A DNA stretch of 64,000 nt from Robertkochia sediminum (GTDB taxonomy: Bacteria > Bacteroidota > Bacteroidia > Flavobacteriales > Flavobacteriaceae). Under the pieces are notes generated by a model. It was not told the origin of the DNA. It worked only from the letters and a program-made list of their open reading frames with translations, and did not search any database. Positions 9,559 to 18,447 of the stretch are shown here, one piece after another (position 1 is the stretch's first letter; the number at the start of each line of letters is the position of its first letter). Position numbers and translations under genes: made by a program. The stretch spans positions 70,796-134,795 of the forward strand of contig NZ_JADMKT010000080.1 in assembly GCF_016786255.1 (NCBI RefSeq), written 5' to 3'.

Positions 9559-10569
9559 TCAAATTACCTGGAAGCCTTCCGCATACGGGTCTTCCGGATC
9601 GATAATTAGTTGATTGTAACCATAAATTCTAGCCCACCCCTTGATCACCGGGATGATGGCCTTAAAGGAGTCTACTGTTGTAGTTCCTTGTATTTGGCCT
9701 TCAAAGACCGATCCTATATAGCTTTCATGTATAAAGATATCACCTTCTTTTAATAATCCTTTAGCGTGCCATTGTGCCATTCGTGCAGAGGTCCCTGTTC
9801 CACAAGGGGAACGGTCAATGGCTTTATCGCCGTAGAACACCGCATTACGTGCCGTGGCACTTTCCGAAATAGGTTTTCCCGTCCACAGCAAATGCGATAC
9901 CCCGTTTATCGTTGGATTCTCCGGGTGTATGAACTTTTTGGGGTATTCTTCATTGATGCGTTTGCGGATCTCCTGGCTGTAACGAATGAGCTGGGAAGCT
10001 GAATAATTTTCAATGCCTGAAAAATTTTCCTGCGGATCAATGATCCCATAGTAATTACCGCCATAAGCTACATCGAAGGTGAGTTTGCCGAGGTGTTCGG
10101 AGGTGACTTCGAGTTGGCTCTCAGCCAGGAATGACGGGACATTTTTCAGGGCTACCCATTGCACCTTTCCACCCTCCATCTCGTAGTCGATCTCGACCAA
10201 TCCCGCCGGTGCTTCCATGCGGATCTTCCCGGGGGTTTTGGGGGTAACGAGGCCTTCTTCAAGAACCACGGTTATGGTGCCAATGGTGCCGTGACCGCAC
10301 ATAGGTAAACACCCGCTGGTCTCTATAAAGAGAATGCTCATATCGTTCTGCTGGTCTATAGGCGGATATACGATACTACCGCTCATTTGATCGTGGCCAC
10401 GGGGTTCGAACATGAGGCCTTTGCGAATCCAATCGTACTCGCGAATAAAGTGCTGCCGTTTTTCACTCATGGTACTTCCCTTGAGCGACGGAGCTCCGGA
10501 AGCGACCACCCTTACCGGATTTCCGCAGGTATGGGCGTCGATGCAAAAGAATTTCTTTTTACTGATCAC
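9559..10569 (-). CDS. 4-hydroxyproline 2-epimerase (proline racemase family)
   Basis: A 336-residue proline racemase-family enzyme. Both catalytic cysteines are visible, in MCGHGTIG near residue 90 and in SPCGTGTSA near residue 250. The related trans-3-hydroxyproline dehydratases have lost the second Cys, so this is a racemase or epimerase. It would convert trans-4-hydroxy-L-proline to cis-4-hydroxy-D-proline, the first step of the pathway. There is no ATG close to the family start. A GTG at 10569 lies two bases beyond the aldehyde dehydrogenase stop and yields ISKKKFFCIDAHTCGNP, the normal family N terminus, so I take GTG as the start. Confidence 0.9.
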   Translation of the reverse strand: MISKKKFFCIDAHTCGNPVRVVASGAPSLKGSTMSEKRQHFIREYDWIRKGLMFEPRGHDQMSGSIVYPPIDQQNDMSILFIETSGCLPMCGHGTIGTITVVLEEGLVTPKTPGKIRMEAPAGLVEIDYEMEGGKVQWVALKNVPSFLAESQLEVTSEHLGKLTFDVAYGGNYYGIIDPQENFSGIENYSASQLIRYSQEIRKRINEEYPKKFIHPENPTINGVSHLLWTGKPISESATARNAVFYGDKAIDRSPCGTGTSARMAQWHAKGLLKEGDIFIHESYIGSVFEGQIQGTTTVDSFKAIIPVIKGWARIYGYNQLIIDPEDPYAEGFQVI

Positions 10570-10571
10570 GT

Positions 10572-12155
10572 TTAAAGGGCTTTTCTGGTGTTTTCGCCAT
10601 TGACCGTGCGGTATATCCCTAAAGGATTGGCATCTTTTAGTGCGTCGGGAAGCAGGGGTTCCGAAAGGTCCTGAAAGGCTACCGGGCGTACCCATCGTTT
10701 GATGGCTCCTGTTCCTACAGAGGTGAACCTGCTGTCTGTGGTAGCGGGGTAAGGTCCGCCGTGCTGCATGCTGGGGCATACTTCCACTCCGGTGGGAACC
10801 CCGTTAATGATGAGTCGCCCTGTTCTTTCCTGTGCCAGGTAGAGTAGTTCCTGATGTTGTTCCAGCTCGTTCTTATTGCTGAGAATACTCAAGGTGAGTT
10901 GTCCCTTGAGCGCCTTGATAATAGCGAGTCGCTCTCCTTCATCACGGCACTTTACCAGGATGGAGAACGGGCCGAAGACCTCTTCCATAAGTTCGGGGTC
11001 GCTCAGGAGGGTTTGTGCATTCACCATGGCCAGAGTGGGAAGGGCAGTATTTACCTCGGCATCGTCCTGGCCTTCTGCGACTTTGCTCACCGAGGGTTTG
11101 GATAGCAACCGTTGGAAACCACGGGTGAATTTTTCGTAGATATCGGGGTGTAACATACACTGGGAAGGTTGGGTGTTTACCGCTTTTTCAATATCATTAC
11201 AAAAACGGTCCAGGTCTTCACCTTCCACAGCGATCAGAATACCCGGGTTGGTGCAGAACTGACCGGCTCCGAGATTCATGGAAGCAGCAAGTTGCCCGGC
11301 CCAGTGTTCGCTTTTTTCCTTTATGGCCGAGGGCATGATGACCACCGGATTAACACTGCCCATTTCTGCGAATACCGGAATCGGTTCTTCCCGTTTCGCA
11401 GCGATGCGTTGCAGGGCGGTCCCACCGCCAAAGCTTCCTGTAAAACCTACGGCTTTGATGCCGGGGTGTTTTACCAGGACTTCTCCAATGTGGTGGTCTT
11501 TACTGTTAAGATTGGCAAATACTCCTGCAGGCACCCCTTCTTTATCCATGGCTTTTTTAATGGCCGTAGCTACGAACTCCCCGGTTCCTGCATGAAGTGG
11601 GTGGCTTTTGACGATCACCGGACATCCTGCGGCCAGGGCACTGGCCGTATCTCCTCCGGCCGTGGAAAAGGCCAAAGGGAAGTTACTGGCGCCAAAAACC
11701 ACGACAGGCCCCAGGGGAAAGAGCATCTTTCGAATATCAGGTTTGGGTATCGGAGCCCTGTCGGGAATGGCGGTGTCTATACTGGCCTCTACCCAGGAGC
11801 CTTCTTCAACCAGGGTAGCGAACATAAGCAGCTGATTAATGGTGCGACCTAATTCGCCATTGGCCCTGCCGTCCGGCAATCCGGTTTCCAGGCAGTAGGC
11901 ATGAACGATATGCTTGCGCAATATTTCCAGTTCTTCGGCAATAGCTCTAAGGAAGGCGCCCTTCTTTTTCCCGGAGAAGTTGCTATAGGTCTTAAGATCG
12001 CGGTTGGCGGCCTCAATGGCGAGGTCGAGCTCCGATTCGTGGGCCTCATAGAAGATCCATTCGTTCGCATCGTTCGATGCCGGATTAAAGGTTTTAAAAA
12101 CCGCCTTACCCTTTGCCGACCATTCGCCGTTCACTAAATTTTTTCCGTGTATCAT
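10572..12155 (-). CDS. 2-oxoglutarate semialdehyde dehydrogenase (NADP-type aldehyde dehydrogenase)
   Basis: A 527-residue aldehyde dehydrogenase with catalytic Cys in GAGQFCTNPG and general base Glu in VFAEMGSVNP. Length and the C-terminal PYPATTDSRFTSVG segment match the KGSADH branch that oxidises 2-oxoglutarate semialdehyde to 2-oxoglutarate. In the operon it follows the 1-pyrroline-4-hydroxy-2-carboxylate deaminase, with ATGA start/stop overlap at 12152-12155, which supports this substrate. Its product enters the citric acid cycle. Confidence 0.9.
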   Translation of the reverse strand: MIHGKNLVNGEWSAKGKAVFKTFNPASNDANEWIFYEAHESELDLAIEAANRDLKTYSNFSGKKKGAFLRAIAEELEILRKHIVHAYCLETGLPDGRANGELGRTINQLLMFATLVEEGSWVEASIDTAIPDRAPIPKPDIRKMLFPLGPVVVFGASNFPLAFSTAGGDTASALAAGCPVIVKSHPLHAGTGEFVATAIKKAMDKEGVPAGVFANLNSKDHHIGEVLVKHPGIKAVGFTGSFGGGTALQRIAAKREEPIPVFAEMGSVNPVVIMPSAIKEKSEHWAGQLAASMNLGAGQFCTNPGILIAVEGEDLDRFCNDIEKAVNTQPSQCMLHPDIYEKFTRGFQRLLSKPSVSKVAEGQDDAEVNTALPTLAMVNAQTLLSDPELMEEVFGPFSILVKCRDEGERLAIIKALKGQLTLSILSNKNELEQHQELLYLAQERTGRLIINGVPTGVEVCPSMQHGGPYPATTDSRFTSVGTGAIKRWVRPVAFQDLSEPLLPDALKDANPLGIYRTVNGENTRKAL

Positions 12156-13078
12156 AAGGCAGGGGCTTTAAGGTTGTATTTTGAAAGGTCGGGTCTGGTC
12201 TCGATGCCTCTGGCGATAATGGATCTTACCTCCTCGCGAACGGCACCTTCCAGGGGTAATCGTGGTTCTCTCACGAACTCGCTTCCGATGCCGGTAGCCT
12301 TTTCGGCCATTTTGATATTCTGTACCAGCTGAGGGTTGATGTCCAGCTCGAGTAAGGGAAGGAACCAGCGATAGATCTCTATGGCTTCCTGAATACGCCC
12401 CTGCTGTACCAGTTCATAGATGGCTACGGTCTCCTCAGGGAAAGCACATACCAGGCCGGCAACCCATCCCTGGGCACCCATAAGCATGCTTTCGAGCGCC
12501 AGGGTGTCTACCCCTGAAAGGATCTTAAGACGATCTCCGAAGCGGTTTTTGATCCTGGTGATGTTCGAAATGTCGCGGGTCGATTCTTTTACGGCCTGAA
12601 TGGTGTCGATCTTCAGCAGTTCTTCGAACATGTCGAGGGTCACTTCGATCTGGTAATCTACCGGATTGTTGTAGATCATGATAGGAAGAGAAGTGCTTGC
12701 GGCAACGGTCTTAAACCACACCATGGTTTCTCTGGGCGTTGCCTTGTAGCGCATGGGCGGTAGCATCATGAGTCCGGAAGCTCCATTGCGCTCTGCCCGC
12801 TTTGCTGCGGCAACTGCATCGGTGGTGCGTTGTTCGGCAATATTGATGATCACCGGCACCTTGCCGTTACACAGGTTTACGGTTTCCTGAAGTAACAGGT
12901 CTTTTTCTGCTGTGCTCAGGGTACTGGCCTCGCCCAGGGTACCTCCCAGGATAATACCGTGTACACCGGCTTCGAGTTGTGCTTTGATATTTACGGCGAA
13001 CAATTCCATGTCTAAACGGTCGTCGGCCGTGAATTTGGTGGTTACTGCGGGCATGACCCCCTTCCATTTCAATTCCAT
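12152..13078 (-). CDS. DapA-family 1-pyrroline-4-hydroxy-2-carboxylate deaminase
   Basis: A 308-residue member of the dihydrodipicolinate synthase/N-acetylneuraminate lyase family. The Schiff-base Lys is in QAVKEST and the catalytic Tyr in IYNNP; the N-terminal GGTLGEASTL corresponds to the carboxylate-binding loop. A DapA role is unlikely because the gene opens a hydroxyproline operon next to an epimerase, a D-amino acid oxidase and a semialdehyde dehydrogenase. The inferred reaction is deamination of 1-pyrroline-4-hydroxy-2-carboxylate to 2-oxoglutarate semialdehyde. First gene of the operon. Confidence 0.85.
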   Translation of the reverse strand: MELKWKGVMPAVTTKFTADDRLDMELFAVNIKAQLEAGVHGIILGGTLGEASTLSTAEKDLLLQETVNLCNGKVPVIINIAEQRTTDAVAAAKRAERNGASGLMMLPPMRYKATPRETMVWFKTVAASTSLPIMIYNNPVDYQIEVTLDMFEELLKIDTIQAVKESTRDISNITRIKNRFGDRLKILSGVDTLALESMLMGAQGWVAGLVCAFPEETVAIYELVQQGRIQEAIEIYRWFLPLLELDINPQLVQNIKMAEKATGIGSEFVREPRLPLEGAVREEVRSIIARGIETRPDLSKYNLKAPAL

Positions 13079-13098
13079 AATATTGGTTTTTGGTATTA

Positions 13099-13106
13099 CA
13101 AATGTA
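13099..13106 (-). promoter_or_regulatory. Bacteroidota -7 element (minus-strand TACATTTG) of the hydroxyproline operon
   Basis: A perfect TAnnTTTG match on the minus strand, 20 bases before the deaminase ATG. The -33 region has no TTG, which suits an activated promoter. The 134-base space to the divergent AraC gene would hold the activator site. I see no convincing inverted or direct repeat there. Confidence 0.5.
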
Positions 13107-13212
13107 GCGGAGGGAGAGAGGAAATATTCCCAGCATTTTAGCCGTTACTGACTGTATATTATCCGTTTTGTATTAATTTAGTTCTATTATAAGCCAATAT
13201 TAGCTTTAATTA

Positions 13213-14067
13213 ATGAAGGTATTTCCATTTAAGATCCCTAAGCCCTCCAATACCAACCTGGTAGTTCAGGTAGATCGGGAACGCGTATTTTACGATAAGC
13301 TTCATCAGCATGTAGAGATACAGGTTACCTACCTGAAAGAAGGGTATGGAAAGCTATTGGTCAATGATAATGTCTTTAGCTACCGGCCAGGGGATATTTT
13401 TATCATTGGCAGTGAGGTGCCTCATTTGTTTCGGTCGGAACCCAGGGGGGAAGAGGTGTCTCATATGATCTCTTTTTTTCTTACCGAAGATGGATTCGGG
13501 CCCGAATTTTTCAGGAAGAAAGAATTGGAAGTGCTGCGTCCTTTTTGGGAAAGGTCTCAAAAAGGGATGTTGGTAAGGGCGGGAACTCATGATCTGGAGA
13601 GCCGATTTTTGGAGTTGCCTCAATTGCCGGCTTTCGATCAATTGCTCAGCGTTTTGCAGGTGCTACGTGAATTATCAGCATTCAAGGGTGAGGTGCTCAA
13701 CAGCTTTCGTTATGAAAGGGGCATCACCGACGCCGATGGGGAGCGACTCCAGGTGGTATTTGATCAGGTAATAAGAAATTTCAGGGAGCCCATCTCCCTG
13801 GGGGATATCGCTGCTAAGGTACATATGACCCCTAATGCCTTTTGTCGTTATTTTAAGACCAGAACCAATAAGACCTTCTTTGAATATCTTATCGCAGTGC
13901 GGGTGGAGCATGCCTGTGAAATGTTGCGCACCCGGGAGGAGATGGCGATGGCCGATGTGGCCTATGCCTGTGGTTTTCGAACCCTTTCTAATTTTAACCG
14001 AAAGTTCAAGGAGCTTACGGGTGTTACTCCCAGGTCTTATAAATACCAGGGTGTTTTAAATAAGTAA
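13213..14067 (+). CDS. AraC-family regulator of the hydroxyproline operon
   Basis: A 284-residue regulator: an N-terminal cupin sensing domain (about residues 1-95, with HQHVEIQVTYLKEG and RPGDIFIIG) and a C-terminal double helix-turn-helix (about 185-280, ending GVTPRSYKY). It is transcribed divergently from the hydroxyproline operon with 134 bases between starts, the usual arrangement of a pathway-specific activator. The inducer is likely a pathway substrate or intermediate; that is inference. Convergent with the DUF4440 lipoprotein, 5 bases between the stops. Confidence 0.88.
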   Translation: MKVFPFKIPKPSNTNLVVQVDRERVFYDKLHQHVEIQVTYLKEGYGKLLVNDNVFSYRPGDIFIIGSEVPHLFRSEPRGEEVSHMISFFLTEDGFGPEFFRKKELEVLRPFWERSQKGMLVRAGTHDLESRFLELPQLPAFDQLLSVLQVLRELSAFKGEVLNSFRYERGITDADGERLQVVFDQVIRNFREPISLGDIAAKVHMTPNAFCRYFKTRTNKTFFEYLIAVRVEHACEMLRTREEMAMADVAYACGFRTLSNFNRKFKELTGVTPRSYKYQGVLNK

Positions 14068-14072
14068 ACGGA

Positions 14073-14675
14073 TCACTGTGATACAGCCCGGTGGTTGTAA
14101 CTAATAACGCGCTTGAGTTTCCATTGGTTGTTTTCCTTCACCCAAAGATGCATAAAGTGACCAACCCCTTCAAGGGCTCCGGTTTCGGTCTTGTGGTATT
14201 GGTTGACCCCTTCTTGTATGGCTCCGTAGAGTTCTTTTCCGTTGTACAGGGGGTAGGAGCGCAGTGTTCCTGGCTTTAGTTTTCGTTTATAGTGATTGCC
14301 AATATCCCGAAAGCGTTGGATCATGATCTCTGAGGCACTTGCGGTATCCATATCGGTTAACTCCCCATTGCGGTCGTGGTAAAATTCAAAGTCATCGTGA
14401 ATGAGCTTCCTCGCAATGACAGTATCTTTATTGTTATAGGCAGCTGTATACAGGATACTGTCCAGCGCTTCCATTTCTCTGTTAAAGGGTTCGTTATTCA
14501 TCCTTGGATCGAGCTTCGGCTCAAGGGTGATCCTATAGGGAGGCTCCATGTCGGGGTTAATATTATTTGGCTGTTGGTTCAGCATAGCGGCATTATTTCT
14601 GTTTTCGGGTATGGTCTCCTCTCTACAGGAGGTTACTGCCATTAATGCACAAAGAATGAGTTTATACCTTTTCAT
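14073..14675 (-). CDS. DUF4440/SnoaL-like lipoprotein
   Basis: A 200-residue protein beginning MKRYKLILCALMAVTSCREE, a signal peptide with a lipobox at Cys17. The mature N terminus is Asn/Pro-rich and looks disordered. From about residue 70 the sequence fits the nuclear transport factor 2-like fold of DUF4440, with HDDFEFYHDRNGELTD and a C-terminal ENNQWKLKRVISYNHR strand pair. Function unknown. The ATG at 14684 is a possible alternative start, adding three residues. Confidence 0.75.
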   Translation of the reverse strand: MKRYKLILCALMAVTSCREETIPENRNNAAMLNQQPNNINPDMEPPYRITLEPKLDPRMNNEPFNREMEALDSILYTAAYNNKDTVIARKLIHDDFEFYHDRNGELTDMDTASASEIMIQRFRDIGNHYKRKLKPGTLRSYPLYNGKELYGAIQEGVNQYHKTETGALEGVGHFMHLWVKENNQWKLKRVISYNHRAVSQ

Positions 14676-14991
14676 TATAAACATGGTTGTGGTCGTTGTT
14701 TTTAAACGATACGATGATCCTTGAAAAGCGCATGAGTACGACACCCGCTTTTAAGGCGATAGGAATGGAGGAATATGTGTGGGGGATATCGTGATCCGGC
14801 ATCGGCAGGGGGAGAAAAACCGAAATGCTTTTAAAGGAGCACCGTCTGAAATATACGCTAATCGATTAAAGATCAATCAGGTAGTGCGCTTAATATCGTT
14901 ATATTTTCTGTGAAAGGCAACCAATTTAACGTTTGTGGTGGCAATTTCCTTTAATTAAATGGCTTATAAGCGCTGAGGGTCAGGATAAGGA
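14676..14991. other. Intergenic, no gene recognised
   Basis: This 316-base AT-rich stretch lies between the starts-side of the DUF4440 gene and the end of the MmcQ gene. I see no coding frame, RNA gene, strong hairpin or repeat in it. It should hold the promoter of the DUF4440 gene. Confidence 0.6.
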
Positions 14992-15357
14992 CTACAACTC
15001 CTCCAGGGAAGCGCGTAGTTTTTTAGGAAGTCCGGCAACCACGAGCTCATAAGAATGGTCGGTTAGTTCCAGGACCAGCTGCGGTGGAACATCTGTATTG
15101 CATCTAACGGAATTCCAGTGCTTTTTAGACATATGAAAACCTGGGGTGATGCCCTGGTATTGCGCTCTGAGTTCCTGACTTCGGTCCGGATCGCACTTAA
15201 GGTTAACCCAAGGGTCTCCTGCTTCCCATTTTTCGAGTGGGATTAGGGCGAACATCTTTCCCATGACCTTAAAAACTAAGGTGTCTTTATCGAAAGGAAA
15301 GGATTCGGTGACTCCTTTTTTACTTATACAGTGGTCTCTGAGCCGGTCAATATGCAT
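14992..15357 (-). CDS. MmcQ/YjbR family protein
   Basis: A 121-residue protein of the MmcQ/YjbR family (CyaY-like fold): MHIDRLRDHC at the start, FPFDKDTLVFKVMGKMFAL, and GFHMSKKHWNSV, the characteristic family motif. Proteins of this family are small DNA-binding-like folds with no settled role. The ATG at 15357 is five bases beyond the stop of the DUF4230 gene, so the two form an operon. A longer frame to 15426 overlaps that gene and is not used. Confidence 0.85.
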   Translation of the reverse strand: MHIDRLRDHCISKKGVTESFPFDKDTLVFKVMGKMFALIPLEKWEAGDPWVNLKCDPDRSQELRAQYQGITPGFHMSKKHWNSVRCNTDVPPQLVLELTDHSYELVVAGLPKKLRASLEEL

Positions 15358-15361
15358 GGGA

Positions 15362-16018
15362 TTACAGTTCTGAAGAGGGTTGTTTCTCCCTGGTTTTCGG
15401 AAGTATCTTCTGTTGTTTAGCCTCACTTAGTTCAAGGGCGCTATAGTCCAGTTTCCATCCTATGGCCTGTACCATGCTTTCGATCATGAGTACTGCATCC
15501 AGAGCTTCTTTCCTGGCATTGTCGAGAAGTCCGCTTTCGGGAACCTTACTAAGAATGTGCTCCCGGGCTTCCTGATGCACGGCAGAGAGGTCGTCGGTCT
15601 TGAACCAGTTAAAGAGTCCCTCCTTGATGTCGTAATATTTCACATCGGGTTCTATGCTCAACACTTCCGGTTGGGGAAACTCCTTCATGATGATCTTTTT
15701 ACTGCCTTCATCGGCCTGTAGTCTGATCTTTTTAAGGTCAAAGCCTACCTGTACCCGGGCATTGATCACCAACAAGGCTTTCTTCTTGCTGCTGATGAGT
15801 TTGAGAAAACGTTCTTTGACATTCTCATACTGGTAGATCTCGGCAAATTCTCCTTCGACGGTGACCAGCTTACAGACGTTGCGGATCTTTTCCAGGAGAA
15901 CCACCGATTGGGAATGGGTGACTTCCCTGGATTTCCGGGACCGCCAAATGGTAAAAAGCCAGTACATCCCGAGTCCGCCGAGAAGGAATCCTAATAAAAT
16001 TTCTGTGAGATCGTTCAT
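15362..16018 (-). CDS. DUF4230 membrane-anchored protein
   Basis: A 218-residue protein with one N-terminal membrane helix (about residues 7-25, LLGFLLGGLGMYWLFTIW) followed by RSRKSR, suggesting the bulk stays near the membrane surface. The body fits DUF4230, a family of unknown function with a LLVINARVQVGFDLKKI core strand region. The last 20 residues are charged and probably disordered. Upstream are 167 bases before the cyclase gene end. Function unknown. Confidence 0.8.
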   Translation of the reverse strand: MNDLTEILLGFLLGGLGMYWLFTIWRSRKSREVTHSQSVVLLEKIRNVCKLVTVEGEFAEIYQYENVKERFLKLISSKKKALLVINARVQVGFDLKKIRLQADEGSKKIIMKEFPQPEVLSIEPDVKYYDIKEGLFNWFKTDDLSAVHQEAREHILSKVPESGLLDNARKEALDAVLMIESMVQAIGWKLDYSALELSEAKQQKILPKTREKQPSSEL

Positions 16019-16185
16019 GATGCCATTATTGAACCCTCTAAGGGAATTAAGTTTGAAGGAACATTATTCTCCGCGGGGAGAAGTGCTCATCTTCATGTAC
16101 TTATAAACCTACGAAAAATATGCAAAAGCAGCGATATTTTCCCGCTGATGGGAAGGCTTTGTGGCCTGCAGGTCTTTTATGGCGA

Positions 16186-16941
16186 TTACTCCACGTGGGC
16201 TATGCGGTACAGTACCGGTTTTGAAGGAGAGGCATCATTCTCGAAAGAAGCGATCTGCAGGTTCAGCAGGTACAAGCCATCCTCGACCCGGTCCGGAATA
16301 TGAACGAATTCGGTAATGGTAGCCTGATGGCGTGTTTGTTCAGGATACTGCCAAAAGGCTTTATGCGCCAGAAGTTTTCCTTCATCTTTTTCCTTGTCTA
16401 CCGAGGGGAGGTCAACCAGCAGGTGATCAATGCCTTTTTCGGCGATCCATTTTGCGGCGGTTTCGGAGAGGTAGGGCGGATTGGTATGGGAGTATTGTCT
16501 CGTTTTTTTGGAACTCTCGTTGGGCAGGGTGCGTATGACCAGAGCCTCCGGAATCTCTTCGCCTATAGCTTCTTCGAGTTGCTTGCGGGTAATCACCAGG
16601 TCTTCGCCCTGTTTTTCCGGGGTAATACTGATCACTTTTGCCATAAAGAAAAAGGTGTTCAGGGCCTTGTTCACCGAATGGAATTCGGGCGTGATATGTC
16701 CTACGCATTCGGTGTGGGTGCCGTGGGCGTGCGGATTAAAAAAGATGTTGTTGAAATTGGTAGAGGCTCCGGCGTTCACACTTCCGGTAAAATCTCCGTG
16801 TTGTACGGGTTCTATCGTAGGGGGTGCCAGATACCAGGCATTCACATTATCGTTGCCGTTTTTTAGCGGAAGGGAGATATCGATGGGTTGCGTCAGGTTG
16901 GCCTGTAAGTTTCCCAGCTTGTGTTCGATGTGAATTTTCAA
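16186..16941 (-). CDS. Cyclase-family hydrolase (kynurenine formamidase-like)
   Basis: A 251-residue member of the cyclase family, which includes metal-dependent arylformamidases. The metal motif appears as HAHGTHTE (family HxGTHxD/E) near residue 73, and the N-terminal PIDISLPLKNG and the DHLLVDLPSVD strand match the fold. The substrate is uncertain: formyl-kynurenine is the best known, but no tryptophan catabolic gene is nearby. It follows hemW by 10 bases on the same strand, so is probably co-transcribed. Confidence 0.82.
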   Translation of the reverse strand: MKIHIEHKLGNLQANLTQPIDISLPLKNGNDNVNAWYLAPPTIEPVQHGDFTGSVNAGASTNFNNIFFNPHAHGTHTECVGHITPEFHSVNKALNTFFFMAKVISITPEKQGEDLVITRKQLEEAIGEEIPEALVIRTLPNESSKKTRQYSHTNPPYLSETAAKWIAEKGIDHLLVDLPSVDKEKDEGKLLAHKAFWQYPEQTRHQATITEFVHIPDRVEDGLYLLNLQIASFENDASPSKPVLYRIAHVE

Positions 16942-16951
16942 AAGATCAGAT

Positions 16952-18115
16952 TTATGACTCCTGTAAATTTAAAAGAAATAGGTCAGATGCTAATCCGTCG
17001 GCCAGAAACTTTCCTTTGGCCGTGGTTTTCAGAAGGGTTTCCCCTTCGTCTTCTTCCAGTTTCAGGTAGCCTTCGCGAATGTGTGCTTGGCTTTGTTCCA
17101 GTAAATGATCGCTGAATGCAGGGCCGAACTCAGAACGTATGCGGTCTATAGAAACCCCCCATATGGTGCGAAGGCCGGTCATGAGGTATTCGTTATAGCG
17201 GTCTTTCATAGTGAGGGTTTCCCGTTCCAGGGGAAGTTCCCCCTGCTGCAGGCTCTTGATGTATTTAGGGTTGCTGGCGATATTCCACGAACGGGTGGTG
17301 CCATCGTAGCTATGGGCCGACGGACCGATTCCAAGGTATTTCTTGCCCTGCCAGTAGGCCGAGTTATTGATGCTGAAGTATCCCGGATTCCCGAAATTAG
17401 ATAGTTCGTAATGCACAAAACCGTGCTTGCCCAGAGCCTCGACCAGGATGTCGAACTGTCGTGCTGCCTGATCGTCGCTGGGGTCATCGATCACTCCCTT
17501 TTTGATGAAGTGCTCCAGGGCGGTCTTAGGTTCTACCGTAAGAGCGTAACTGGAAATATGCGGAATTCCAAACGAAAGGGCGGTTTCGATGTTTTGTTTC
17601 CAGGCCTCATCACTCAACCCGGGAATCCCGTAAATAAGATCAACCGAGATATTGTCAAAGTATTTCGTAGCGGTTTCAAGGCATTTCAGGGCTTCCCCGG
17701 CGTTGTGTGCACGGTTCATAAGTTTCAGGTCTTCTTCGCGGAACGATTGGATGCCGATGCTCAGCCGGTTTACGCCTATTGCCTTGTATTCCTGTAATAG
17801 CTTGTCGGGATCACCTTCAATAAGGTCGTCAGGATTCACCTCGATCGTAAGTTCGATGGCTTCTGCCACAGCATGGTGTTTGTATACTTCCCCGATGATC
17901 TGTTCCAGTTCCTGCGGACTTAACCTGCTGGGGGTGCCCCCTCCAAAATAGATGGTCTCTACGATCTCTCCATTCATCTCATCCTTCCGAAGGGCGATCT
18001 CGGTCATGAGGGCCTCTATCATCTCCTCCTTGTGCTTCATCGACGTGGAGAAATGAAAGTCGCAGTAGTGACACGCCTGTCGGCAGAAAGGGATGTGAAT
18101 GTAAATGCCGGCCAT
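16952..18115 (-). CDS. hemW: HemW, radical SAM heme chaperone
   Basis: A 387-residue radical SAM protein with the 4Fe-4S motif CxxxCxxC at Cys11, Cys15 and Cys18 within YIHIPFCRQACHYCDF. FGGGTPS, a SAM-binding glycine motif, follows near residue 58 and ELTIEVNPDDL near residue 88. HemW-type proteins bind heme and are often mislabelled coproporphyrinogen oxidase; the true HemN has a longer N terminus. Length is normal for HemW. The start sits next to a repeat-rich intergenic stretch. Confidence 0.92.
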   Translation of the reverse strand: MAGIYIHIPFCRQACHYCDFHFSTSMKHKEEMIEALMTEIALRKDEMNGEIVETIYFGGGTPSRLSPQELEQIIGEVYKHHAVAEAIELTIEVNPDDLIEGDPDKLLQEYKAIGVNRLSIGIQSFREEDLKLMNRAHNAGEALKCLETATKYFDNISVDLIYGIPGLSDEAWKQNIETALSFGIPHISSYALTVEPKTALEHFIKKGVIDDPSDDQAARQFDILVEALGKHGFVHYELSNFGNPGYFSINNSAYWQGKKYLGIGPSAHSYDGTTRSWNIASNPKYIKSLQQGELPLERETLTMKDRYNEYLMTGLRTIWGVSIDRIRSEFGPAFSDHLLEQSQAHIREGYLKLEEDEGETLLKTTAKGKFLADGLASDLFLLNLQES

Positions 18116-18121
18116 GTGGGA

Positions 18122-18170
18122 GTTATGAGGTTACGAGGTTATAAGGTTATAAGGTTACGAAGGTACGAAG
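18122..18170 (+). repeat. Octamer array GTTAYRAG, 6 units
   Basis: Six contiguous units of GTTATGAG, GTTACGAG, GTTATAAG, GTTATAAG, GTTACGAAG and GTACGAAG. Related short arrays occur at 35444-35460 and 41159-41191. Confidence 0.85.
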
Positions 18171-18173
18171 AAA

Positions 18174-18201
18174 AGGGAATGGGGAGTAGGGAGTAGGGAG
18201 T
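18174..18201 (-). repeat. Heptamer array (AYTCCCN on minus strand), 4 units
   Basis: Read on the minus strand the units are ACTCCCT, ACTCCCT, ACTCCCC and ATTCCCT. They fit the AYTCNCN pattern of the arrays at 19801, 20576 and 38155. Confidence 0.8.
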
Positions 18202-18282
18202 GGTAAAGAAGGTAAAGAAGGTAAAGAAGGTGAAGTGGTTGAAGAAGGTGAAGTGGTTGAGGAAGGAGGAGAAGGTAAATAG
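18202..18282 (+). repeat. Nonamer array GGTRAAGAA, about 9 units
   Basis: Three exact GGTAAAGAA copies are followed by about six diverged copies alternating GGTGAAGTG and GTTGAAGAA types. No open frame with protein character uses it. Confidence 0.75.
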
Positions 18283-18385
18283 GCAAAAAGGCGAATGAGT
18301 GAATATGTTAAGAATGCGGAGATGGTAAAGTCGCTTAAATGCCGGACTGTTTAAGCATAATGCCTTTTTGAATGCCAGAGATCTT

Positions 18386-18447
18386 CCCTCCTTTTTAAGG
18401 AAGACCTGCCTGCCGCCAGGCAGGGTGAGCGAAGGCTGGGGTGGTGG
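18386..18447 (+). repeat. Dispersed CCTCCTT...GGGGTGGT element, copy 1
   Basis: CCCTCCTTTTTAAGGA is followed by the inverted repeat CCTGCCTGCCGCCAGGCAGG and GGCTGGGGTGGT. A second copy with the same ends lies at about 35484-35525. Such elements are commonly seen between Bacteroidota genes. Confidence 0.6.

Noticed and set aside
11169-11852. A 227-codon plus-strand open frame over the aldehyde dehydrogenase gene
   Set aside because: Antisense to a well supported enzyme gene with no matching protein family.
16952-18115. Annotation as oxygen-independent coproporphyrinogen III oxidase (HemN)
   Set aside because: The N terminus and length match HemW, the heme chaperone, and HemN has a longer N-terminal region.
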